This document shows positions 11,035 to 21,400 of a DNA stretch of 64,000 bases, in pieces. The notes beneath the pieces are model-generated. The model was given only the letters and a program-made list of their open reading frames with translations. It was not told where the DNA came from and did not search any database. The position numbers were made by a program, and so were the translations under genes. The stretch is taken from assembly GCF_965363235.1 (NCBI RefSeq), contig NC_134839.1:75479410-75543409 (forward strand). Reading direction: 5' to 3'. How positions within the stretch are numbered: position 1 is the first letter of the stretch; every line of letters starts with the position of its first letter. Source of the stretch: Mytilus galloprovincialis. Taxonomy: Eukaryota; Mollusca; Bivalvia; Mytilida; Mytilidae.

Positions 11035-12880
11035 CCAAGACAAAACTTTAAATTCGGCCGTTATAAATGTTTTCGCCAGAAATCCATGCTTAAACTAAAT
11101 GAACTAGCCAAGGAATTTGTTTTTGTCCCGGCTGATATAGCTACTATTAATATCATTATTGTTTGACGGTAAATTTTACATCGAGGTTCTGCAAAAGGAA
11201 ATCACGAATTCACCAACATTCCAACTGACTTCATTTTCAGAAAACGACATCTGTAACAAACACAAACTTTTAGCTACATCTTTACAAGCAGAACCAAAAA
11301 CAATGAAAGTCCCAACTATGTACTGGCTTCCGAAGCTACACAAAACACATTACAAGTATATATTTATTTCATCTTCAAGCCATTGTTGCATTACTAAATT
11401 GTCTATTCTACTTACAGGTACACTTGGTACAATCAAAAACCTGATAATAAATTGTTCAAATAAGGCCTTTGAAAATAGTGGAATTAATTACTTTTGGAGT
11501 GTCAAAAACTCGTTGGAAGTACTTGATAAATTGCATGCATATATTGGTGATTTTGAATCTGTTCAAAGTTATGATTTTTCTACCCTATATACCACTTTGC
11601 CTCATATTCTTATTAAGAAACAAAAAACACATCCCTAATTAATTGGGCATTTAAAAAGTCAGAATGCCAATACATATGTTCAAACTCTTTTCGGTCATTT
11701 TTTAGTAACAACAAACAAATGAAATATAGTCAATTGGACATGCTTTGATACTATATTTGCGCTTGAATTTTTACTTGATAACAATTTTGTTCGCTTTGGA
11801 GATTTCGTATATCGTCAAGTTATTGGAATTCCAATGGAGACTAACTGTGCACCACTTATTGCGGACCTGTTTTTGTATTGTTATGAGTTACAAACTATGA
11901 CTTAAACCAGCAAAGATCCATCGAAACAACATTTGAAACAAAAATTTAACAATACTTTTAAATTTTTGGATGATATATTGGCTCTCAATAATGACGACTT
12001 CAGTATGTATACTAAAGAAATTTATTCTGTTGAACTTACTTTAAATATAGCTAATACTACATGTAACAATGACCACTGTCCTTTCCTCGATCTTGTCGTT
12101 AATCTATATCATTAACGTGAAGCTTAATACAAAAATTTATGATAAAAGAGATGATTTTTCATTTCCTATTGTTAATTATCCATTTTAGATGGTGACGTTC
12201 CCTTGTCACCATCTTATGGTGTTTATATATCTCAACTTGTACGATTCGCTCGTGTATGTAACAACGTATTAGATTTTTGCGAGAGAAATTTATGTATTAC
12301 TGAAAAATTATTACACCAGGGTTTTCGATATCACAAACTAGTCAAAACATTTACTTAATTTATCATCGGTACAAGGAAATAATTCGTAAATATAACTCAA
12401 CATGCAGATATCTTATACGTTCAGGTATTTCACATCCAATCTTTTATGGTAATATTCTTTACAAAGCACAAAAATGTCAGTATTCACCTCAAAAGCTAAC
12501 AAAACCTTTAAACAGACTTATAAAGAAGGGATATAGTTACGATACTGTTGTCAGGTCATTAAAGATTGCATATTTTGGCTTTAATATTGATTCACTTATA
12601 GGGTCTTTGAAATTTTGCGCCTGTCCCAAGTCAGGAGCCCCTGGACTTTGTTAGTCTAGTATCCTTTTTAATTTTAGTTTCTTTGTATAATTCAGAGTTT
12701 AGTATGACGTCCATTATCACTGAACAAGTATGCATGTTTGTTTAGGGAGCTGAAGGACGCCTCCGGGTGCGGGAGTTTCTCGCTACATTGAAGACCCATT
12801 GGTGGCCTTCGGCTGTTGTCTGCTCTATGGTCGGGTTGTTGTCGCTATGACTCATTCCCCATTTCCATTCTCAATTTTAT
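11035..12880 (+). mobile_element. Penelope-like retroelement, broken
   Basis: A Penelope-like element in decay, with several breaks in its reverse transcriptase frame. Diagnostic pieces in order are FVFVPAD (about 11119), MYWLPKLHKTHYK (about 11318), INYFWSVKNSLEVLDKLHA (about 11482), YDFSTLYTTLPH (about 11571), the IGIPM segment (about 11823), FKFLDDI (about 11957), and a C-terminal KFCACPKSGAPG near 12610. FDFSTLYTTLPH and WLPKLHKTP-like motifs are hallmarks of Penelope-like reverse transcriptases in molluscs. The 3' non-coding part holds GACGCCTCCGGGTGCGGGAG and ends near CATTCCCCATTTCCATTCTC. I could not identify a GIY-YIG nuclease. Its 5' start is not defined. It looks old and inactive. 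Confidence 0.85.
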
Positions 12881-13139
12881 TTATTATCTAATAGCAACAA
12901 ATTTAATCATTATATTATTATCAAACATCACATAAAAATTGTGTATTTACAATAAGTAGTTTTTAAGTAAACGAGTTAGTCAAGTGGTTTAAACGAGTTA
13001 AATAAGTCGTTTAAACGAGTTAGTTAAGTCGTTAAAACAAGTAAGCTGTGTTGTTAGTTAAGTCGTTATAACAAGTAAGCTTACTCGTTATAACGACTTT
13101 AAAATAAAATTTCAATCAAACTAAAACTAAAAAATGCTA

Positions 13140-13510
13140 ATTTACCTTAAAATTAAAATATCAGGGGCAGCAACCCCAAAACGCGTTGTCTAATGTAACT
13201 GAAAAATCTCGGGCTATAGATTATGACTTGATGAATATTTTTATCCCAGAACTAAATGCTTTAGTTTCAGAGATATAAGCTGAAATCTACATTTTACCAC
13301 AATGTTCTATTTTTAGACATGGCGGCCATCTTGATTTTTGGGCGGGGTTGTCGGATACCTTTTTGAAACTACATACCCTAAGGATGATTGTGGCCATATT
13401 TGCTTTAATTTTGCCATTAGTTTCAGATTTTCTGAAAGTTATCGACGACGACGGATGCCAAGTGATGAAAAAAAAAACTCACTTAACCCTCTGGTCCAGG
13501 TGAGCTAAAA
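13140..13510 (-). repeat. AGCTCACC-type repeat, minus orientation
   Basis: Read on the minus strand from 13507 it begins TTAGCTCACCTGGACCAGAG, then CATCACTTGGCATCCGTCG, ACAATCATCCTTAGGGTA, AAGATGGCCGCCATGTC and TAAAAATAGAACATTG. It is a 5' portion of the family seen at 4600-5450. It points away from the tandem array that starts exactly at its terminus. Confidence 0.6.
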
Positions 13511-13512
13511 AG

Positions 13513-13765
13513 GCAAAACGGACAAAAAGCAACGGACAAAAAGCAAAAGTGTCGGACAAAAAGCAAAATTATCGGACAAAAAGCAAAACGGACAAAAAGC
13601 AACGGACAAAAAGCAAAAGTGTCGGACAAAAAGCGAAATTATCGGACAAAAAGCGAAACGGACAAAAAGCAACGGACAAAAAGCAAAAGTGTCGGACAAA
13701 AAGCAAAATTATCGGACAAAAAGCAAAAGCGGACAAAAAGCAAATTGCGGACAAAAAGCACCGTA
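13513..13765. repeat. Tandem array: 70-bp higher-order unit built from GGACAAAAAGC modules
   Basis: The word GGACAAAAAGC recurs about every 14-20 bp with spacers AA, AAAAGTGTC, AAAATTATC and AAAAC. The block starting GCAAAACGGACAAAAAGC repeats at 13513, 13583 and 13653, a period of 70 bp, and a partial, more irregular fourth unit ends near 13765. The open frames on both strands here are by-products of the repeat and not genes. The array is flanked by two oppositely oriented fragments of one repeat family. Confidence 0.9.
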
Positions 13766-13784
13766 TCAGACCCTTTAAGAAGAT

Positions 13785-14040
13785 AGTTCCCGTTATAGTC
13801 AATTTTTAACAATTTTCATACATTTTGTAAATTTTGTAAATTTTTACAAAATACTTTAACTACTGGGCCAAGTTTAATATAGATAGAGATAATTGTAAGC
13901 AGCAAGAATGTTCAATAAAGTAAGATCTACAAACACATCACCATCACCTAAACACAATTGTATCATGAATCCACTTGTGTCCTTTGTTTATGATATGCAC
14001 ATAGACCAAGGTGAGCGACACAGGCTCTTTTAAGTTAGAG
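13785..14040 (+). repeat. AGCTCACC-type repeat, 3' part, plus orientation
   Basis: It contains GTTATAGTCAATTTTTAACA, AACTACTGGGCCAAGTTTAA, AATAAAGTAAGATCTACAAA, TCATGAATCCACTTGTGTCC and ends ACCAAGGTGAGCGACACAGG, CTCTTTTAAGTTAGAGCCTT. It has the opposite polarity to the fragment at 13140-13510. Confidence 0.6.
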
Positions 14041-15837
14041 CCTTCAGTTATGAAAACGATAGAACTGAGAACTTTACCTCTCTTTATATTTTCTAAGAAA
14101 AATTGTATGTGCGATGAACATTTTGTTGATTTTTCACGTTATGTGCAGTACACTTAGTCTATAGGCTCGATTTAAAAATAGCTTTCACTATTAGCTAGTG
14201 TATCAGTAATTCTAAACAATCTTAAAACGCGTGGTTTACAAAAATATGTATGATTACCTGTGTAGTTAGCTCCCCAGAAATTCGTCCAAGAACACAAATT
14301 AAAACAGCAAAATCGAAAATCATATCCATTGATTTATTCTCAAACTGTTTTCAGTCATATATATCGAACTTCTTTTTCCTCTGCCAACTTTGTTGTATAA
14401 ATGTTATCACTCAACGCAGTAAAAAAAAATCATGTGTAGATGAGCGTGATTAGTGCTTCAACAGAACAACTGCGTAGGTATTAGTGAATATATAAAAGTA
14501 TATTGAATTGAAATAGTATAGCTAATAACACCAATGACCTGCAGTTTCCGTCTCTTAGTATTTCCTTTATTAATTGCCTTTTTAAAGAACTCCGCTTGTT
14601 AAAAAGTTACTATATGATATTGCAATTTTAAGTCATGTAAAACCTCAGGCTAATACATATAAAGTTTATCTGTACAATTTGATATCTATATGTACATGTA
14701 ATACTAGGAACCAGAAAAATGAATAAGAAATGTACATGGGAACTATCAAGTATAATTATAATTTGAAATCTTTTTGTATCAATTAACGTAAAAATGCTTA
14801 TTTTAGATGCAGGAAGTCGAAAATTGTCGTATCGTTGAAGTAGGAATGATACAGTTTCTTCACTAATTTGACGACATCATATTATATCTATGTAAATAAA
14901 ATCTTTGATATTATGTTCAGTTACATAATATATCGTTTGGCAATCATTTAGGAGTGTCAAATTTAATCGGCTTCGTATCATTTTAGGAAATGAGAAAACG
15001 AATTCAAAATGTCCACATTTGTGTCCGATTAGAACAAATTTATATATACATGTATATTTGGTTGATGCCATCGGAGAATAAATGTGTAATCATAAATTAT
15101 ACACATAACTCTATTTAAAAACTGCAAATTAAGAAAACGGAAATATTGAAACAATAGCAAGCAAAGAGTCGAATCAGAAAATCCAACACTGCTTAGTAAA
15201 TTATTTAGGATCCGGAATGGAAAGGAAACCTGAGAAACAATTAAAAAGATGAAACATAATTGTCTACAAAAAACAAAATTTAATTTGACGAATTAAAGAT
15301 AGCAAATTAAAGGGTTTTTATATTATCAAATTTCAAATGGTCTTACCAATTTAATCAGATATCTAATAAAATATATACAAGAAAGTTTCCCCATTAAGGT
15401 ATCGTGTATTGTTTATAATAAGATATCTTATATCTTTTTAATAAATATATATATATGTTTTGAACAAATACTTTATGGGATGTCTTGTATTGTTTATAAG
15501 ATATCTTTAAAAGTATAAGATATAGTATTTTCCTTATTGGATATTATATAAAGGCGTAAAAGTTTTTGCAGACGGACAAGTGCCTGTGACAAAATGTATC
15601 ATTCCCCAAAACTTACATGTGGATTTAAAAACAATGTCCTGAAGTAATCACGATTAGAGATTTTTTGTTGTCAAATTATCGAATAAAAATGCAAATGTCA
15701 TTATATGAACATATCTTAACATTAATATGATAACATCTGGAAACATCAATAGATACATGTATGTTTAAAGATTAAGCCCATTAGCAAACTGTACTACTTG
15801 TAGAGGTATGGGGAGGGTTAAGATCTCACAAACCCTG
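14041..15837. other. AT-rich stretch without a supported gene
   Basis: No protein domain, splice-linked frame or RNA gene is visible. Around 15380-15540 there are loosely repeated TATC/GATATC phrases (TTGTTTATAATAAGATATCTT and TTGTTTATAAGATATCTT about 90 bp apart), probably a small local duplication. Confidence 0.35.
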
Positions 15838-16058
15838 CCGAATTTTTTGTGGCTCTCCTAAGTCAGGAGCCCGTCTGGCCTTTGTTAGCCTTGTATGTGT
15901 TTTTTGATCTAGTACAATTTTTGTTAGGGACCGGCTGACCCGCATCCAGCCGCAGTAATCTCTCGTTGTGTTGAAGACCCATGATTGGTGGTATTTTTGC
16001 TGTTTTATGCTCTTTGGTGATTTTTTTTAAAGCACATTCCCCATTTCCATTAACAAAT
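15838..16058 (+). mobile_element. Penelope-like element 3' tail fragment
   Basis: It matches the non-coding 3' part of the element at 11035-12880: CCTAAGTCAGGAGCCCGTCT, CTTTGTTAGCCTTGTATG, GTTGAAGACCCAT and CACATTCCCCATTTCCATTA occur in the same order. Only the extreme 3' end is present, as expected of 5'-truncated copies. Confidence 0.65.
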
Positions 16059-16145
16059 TTATTGTGTATTGTCTATTTTTGAAGAGCTTGTTAACCCCCT
16101 TATTTTGAAAACATTTTTTTTTTTTTGTATTTTTCTTGAAGTTTT

Positions 16146-18168
16146 ATATATGAGACAATATCTGAAAAAGTCTAGTTTTTGGCAATAAGAAAAAACCAAA
16201 AAAAAAATCTTTAGACCATGTATTTTAATAGCACAAATCGAAGAACACACATTGGGGATCTAGGAACTGTTGTCTGTAATTCAAATAATTGTTTAATAAG
16301 GAAACAATGGCAATTTAAAAAATGGTACAAAAAAAATCCAGTTCTTTCCTGTTACCAAAGTGAATCAATTTTAAACAGTTTCTAATGGGAATAAGGAATA
16401 AGTTTAAGACACTATTTGTGGTTTACTAGTATATCCTGCAATAGTTTATCAAATGCCAATTATTGATTTTAGCATTTGTAATACAAAAGGTTTAGAAATA
16501 TACTTAAATATAGTCAGATATGTCGGTAACATGAAAGAATCTTGAGTAACAGGACAACGGTAACAGGACAGAGTTGGTAACAGAAAGGATTTTTCTGCTT
16601 TATTTTAAAGTTTAAGAAAAATAAATCATTTTAGATTGGTCAAAATTGGAAGATAACAGCAAACAATGTCATTTATCCTTTGAAACTGTATTTGCAAGAT
16701 GAAAAATCTGCCTAGGTAATGAAAAATCCTAAAATAAATTCCTTTCTGTTACTATCTACTATACTAGAATTGCACAATGTTCTCTGCTGTTATCAATAGC
16801 AAAAAAACTATTTTTTTATTCAATATACTGTATATTATTTTGAAGTTTATTTGATATGGTGGTGATAACTTATATTAAATGAAATGGTTGGCATATAGTA
16901 GATTAACTGTTCGATTCTTCAGTGAAATTGTCTTGAACATCCTTCCTGTTACTGATGATGGTTATGCTGTTACTTTTGATCAGGTAACATGACAGAACGT
17001 AACAGAAAGGAATAACGCGATAGTTTTTGTCCTTTTTATCACATTAAATGTAAGTGTATTTCCTGTGACATACAACTTTTAAAAAGATGATATAAAAACA
17101 CACTTAATGTTGTGGTGCACACTTAAAAATATTCTCAGAAAGTGTAAAAAAAAAAGGCTATAACAGGATAGAACACCAATAAGTATTTTTCTATAAATTC
17201 TTACCTTGGATGGGCTTGAATTTTCAAACCTGGCCGCCTTTCCAACTATTTCTTTGTACTAATACATTCAGGGAATGATGCTCTTCACAATACATAATGG
17301 GAAAATAACTCTTGGTCTTGTAAACGTTTCCACAGTTAAAAAAAAACAGTGGTAACAGGAGGGAAATCATCCCTGGGGACAATTTTTTTTTCTCTTAAAA
17401 TTTGCAAAATTTTATTACATGCTATAGTTATAATATAAAAAGACAAATTAGGGGCAAGTTTATTAAATAATATATCATATATGTGAGAATCGGACGCCTC
17501 TTTAATTAATTTGGATATTATTTGAAAGATTTAGTTTTCAAAAAAACACAGGGGACAACATGATTTTAGGGGGGGGGGGGTTGAACATTTAAATTACAAT
17601 ATTTTATTGGAAGAAATATAAGAATGAGTGTTTAATTGACAGGAGTTGGTGCATTATGGAAGCTGGCTTGTCCTGTTTTAGATTTTTTGTCAGATTTTCG
17701 GAATCCTCTGGTTTTATCCATTTGAATACTTTGAAAAAATTTGCCCGGTGACCCCCATTTTTCTTTCTGTAAATCTTTAACATGTATAATGATAAGTCAT
17801 CTGTAAAAGTCTTATAAAATTTTGATTACTTTTTAACAGTTTTTGAGAACTTCAACATGTCAATGATAAAGCTATGAAAAGTCAAGAGAGAATATTTTCC
17901 CGCCAAAATTTCAATGGCTAATATCTCGAAAACAAGCATGGTGACCTATATATTTTTTTTGCTCTTTGGATTCCTTTATTAATCCCCTATCTTTATAAAC
18001 TAGTGTTTTGAAAAGTTAATTACTTTGAAACTGAGAAGCGAACTCCCTTATATAATTTAGTTTATACTGAAACTTAAAATTTTCAAAAAAGATGGTTGAA
18101 TAAAAAAATAATTGCTGGTGAAGTGAGGGACATGGAAATTAGACTTTTTCAGATATTGTCTCATATAT
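16146..18168. mobile_element. 2.0-kb TIR element with 29-bp perfect ends and clustered GTAACAG motifs
   Basis: Positions 16146-16174 (ATATATGAGACAATATCTGA plus AAAAGTCTA) are perfectly repeated in inverted orientation at 18140-18168. The ends are probably TGAGACAATATC with a TATA or TA duplication outside, but the flanking AT repeats blur this. Between them the word GTAACAG(G/A) or its complement occurs about ten times (16353, 16546-16590, 16744, 16946-17010, 17160, 17352), often as CCTTTCTGTTAC or GTAACAGAAAGG. I see no transposase frame. It ends about 100 bp before the upstream region of the next gene. Confidence 0.6.
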
Positions 18169-18242
18169 GAAGCAATTAACTAAATTTGTAATTAAATATT
18201 ATTCATATAGTACTACTCTATCTATAAATATATATATTAAAA

Positions 18243-18395
18243 GTTGGGACAAATTGTTTGAACTAAATTAGTTGGAACGAATTGACCATCGATTGACTTG
18301 GTACGAATTGTCCAAATCTGGAACGAACTGGCTTGGAACGAATCGGACTTGGAACGAATTGACTTTTGTCGTACGAGACAGAATGAGGACGACAG
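18243..18395 (+). repeat. Degenerate GGAACGAATTGAC tandem repeat just upstream of the five-exon gene
   Basis: The stretch repeats a 14-17 bp phrase: TTGGAACGAATTGACC, TTGGTACGAATTGTCC, TGGAACGAACTGG, CTTGGAACGAATCGG and ACTTGGAACGAATTGAC. It lies 40-190 bp before the first ATG of the gene at 18435, so it falls in the promoter or 5' untranslated region. Whether it has a regulatory role is unknown. Confidence 0.75.
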
Positions 18396-18434
18396 TATTT
18401 GGGGCGAACGAATACGGTATCGGACCTAGTAAAA

Positions 18435-21400
18435 ATGGCAGCTCTCAAAAGAAAACATGACTTTGATGCGCCAACTTCAAATTGTACAAGCAAGGTCTTG
18501 CGCACGAATGTTTCGTGTTGGAATTTACAAAAATTAACATCTTTAGGTATTTCGTATTCAAAAAATAGTTTAACTTCTCCATTAGAAGTTTTAGATAGCG
18601 TCCCGTTTATTTGTAAAGACGTTTCAGACGATTGCGAAAGTTTGATCAATTACCTGTCAGACTGCATTGATTTTACTATATCAACAAATAAACATGGTAT
18701 TATATTTGAGGAATCTCAGGACGAACATTTGTCAAGAAGACGAGAGTACAGATCTGACGTTGCGAGAAGAATGGTTGAAACAATTGACCAGAATTTGAAT
18801 AAGTTGAAATTAAATTACTCTACTTTTGTAGAATCAGGATCATTAGTTTCCAGGTACATTGTATTATAAACAGGCAGCCCCCTTTTCTGGAAAAAAATTG
18901 GTTAATTATATAGGGAATAACTTAAGCTTGACCAGAGTGCCCCCCTTTTCTTAGGCAGCCAGTGGGTCCTCACTATTCATCACCTGCCACTGTGGATAAC
19001 TGGTCATGTCATGTTAATAGTATCTTAAACTCAGGAAATTTTCCCAAAATTTGGGCAAAAGGATATATAGTTCCTTTATTTAAAAGTGGTTCAAAAGATG
19101 ATCCTTCAAATTATAGAAGAATTACCTTTGGGAGTTGTTTAGGCAAGTTATTTGTGAAAATTTTAAATATTCGTTTAGAGAAATTTTTGGCAAATATAGA
19201 AATATTATTAAACCGGAACAAATTGGTTTCTGTAAAGGCAAGCGCACCAGTGATCATCATTTAGTTTTGAGAACTCTTATAGAAAAGTATACTCAACAAG
19301 GCAATAAAAAATTCTTTACATGCTTTGTTGACCTACGAAGAGCCTTTGATACTGTTAATCATGATGGACTTTTTTATAAACTGAGAAATATTGGAGTCAG
19401 TGATTTATTATATAACACTCTTAAAGATATGTATAATAATATTGAACTTTGTAGACAAATATTCTATGACTGAAAACTTTACATCTAACATAGGAGTCAA
19501 ACAAGGGGATAATTTAAGCCCCACTTTATTTAAAATTTTTATAAATGATATTCTTGACTCTTTTGATGAGACCTGTATTTTAAATTCCTTACAGCTTAAT
19601 TGCTTATTGTATGCAGATGACTTAGTATTAATGTCAGAAACAGCTGATGGTCTACAGAGGTGTATTGATAAACTATATAATTACTGTGATAAATGGGGAC
19701 TCCAAATAAATATAAAGAAAACTAAATCAGTAGTTTTTAATAAAACAGGAAAACTAGATGAAAAAATATTTAATATTAATAATATACCTATTGAAAGGGC
19801 TAGGGGCTATAAATATTTAGGAATTTATGTGAGTGCAAGTGGAAGCTTTACAGAGGCTAAAGATGATTTATATAAAAGGGGATTGAAAGCTTTATTTAAA
19901 TATAAAAAAAGTTTTAACTTATATAAACCTAAAATTAACACACTTGCACATATAATTGGTCATACAATGTACTGTGAAACCTGTGTTGTTATATGGGAGT
20001 GAAATATGGGGATCTTCAGTAATAAATAAACTAAATAAATATGAACATAATCTTTTTAAACTATGCAAGGACATGAAACAAGAAAGTATTCATGTCAAAT
20101 TCTGTAAATTTTCTTTGAGTTTAGGTAAAAAATCTACAAATATAGCTGTATTGGGTGAAATGGGAAGATATCCCTTATTTCTTGAAGTAATTTTAAATAT
20201 GTTTAGATATTATAAATATATATTAAAGTCTGATGATATCCTTCTCTCTGAAGCCCTGAATGTCTCTAGATCACTAAATAGTTTAAACAAAAATAGTTGG
20301 TATAGTTGTATTGCTATTCTTATGAAATATCTTGATATAGATCTTAAACTTGTTAAAAATTCAAAGATGGATTTAAAATCACTAATTTACCGGAAATTAA
20401 AACAGAAATATTCTTGTATCTGGAAATCTGAACTTTACAATGATAGACAAAATAAACAGCATGAAAATAAACTAAGAACTTACAGATTATTTAAAGAAAA
20501 TATTTATATGGAAAAGTACTTATTAATTTTAAATGAGGATGAAAGGCGACTGCTCACTAAGTTCAGAGTCAGTGCACATAAATTAGAAATTGAAAGAGGC
20601 AGATATGTGGGGCTTCGAGTGGAGGATAGAATATGTAAATTATGTAACACTGAAGTTGAAGATGAAATTCATTTTCTTCTTCAGTGTCCTGTTTTAGAAA
20701 ATAAAAGATCTGAATATATAGATTACTTAAATAAGGTTAACAAAAACTTTAAAAGCCTCCCAAATAAATCAAAATTAATATGGTTAATGTCATCTGAGGA
20801 TAATGTTATAATTAAAAAAGTAAGTTTATAGTTATTGTGTACTTTATTCAAAGAGAGAAAATTAATTCTAGATACAGTTTAGTCACCGGTAGTTTGTCCA
20901 TCTATACTATATTGTAAAACTATATATATATATATCTTTTCTGCAAAATTTATTTGGTTGAAAAAGACTTGACTTTGTTTAATTGTTAAATAATCAATGT
21001 AATCAATATGTAATCACTTGTATGAAATTGAACTTAATTGTACTGCTCAAATTATTGGGCGTCATAATTGACAATAAAAAACTTTGTATTTTGTCAGGTG
21101 ATGAAATTGTATTGAACCTGGGATGATGAAGGTTTCAGGCCTGTTAGCTCCCAATACAAGTTTGCATCCTACATGTTCACACCTCACATGTTTGCCCCTG
21201 AAGTCCGTTTGCACCCTACACGTTTGCGCCCAATGTTTATTAGAATTTCAGTTGGATTATTAGATATTTTTTATGCGTTACAGTGTATATACGATGTATC
21301 AAATAACTCTATTTTCTGGAATACAATTTGTGGAATTATTTTATTATTAATTTGATTATTAATTTTATTAAATGTTTTAAATTATATATGATTACTGCAT

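Noticed and set aside
13505-13809. Overlapping open frames on both strands (Lys/Ser-rich on plus, Phe/Cys-rich on minus)
   Set aside because: They are the translation of the 70-bp tandem array, whose unit happens to lack stops in several frames. No motif, no start context, no flanking exon.
18263-18649. 128-codon open frame on the minus strand
   Set aside because: It lies antisense to exon 1 of the five-exon gene and to the upstream tandem repeat. Splice phase and homology-like features favour the plus strand.
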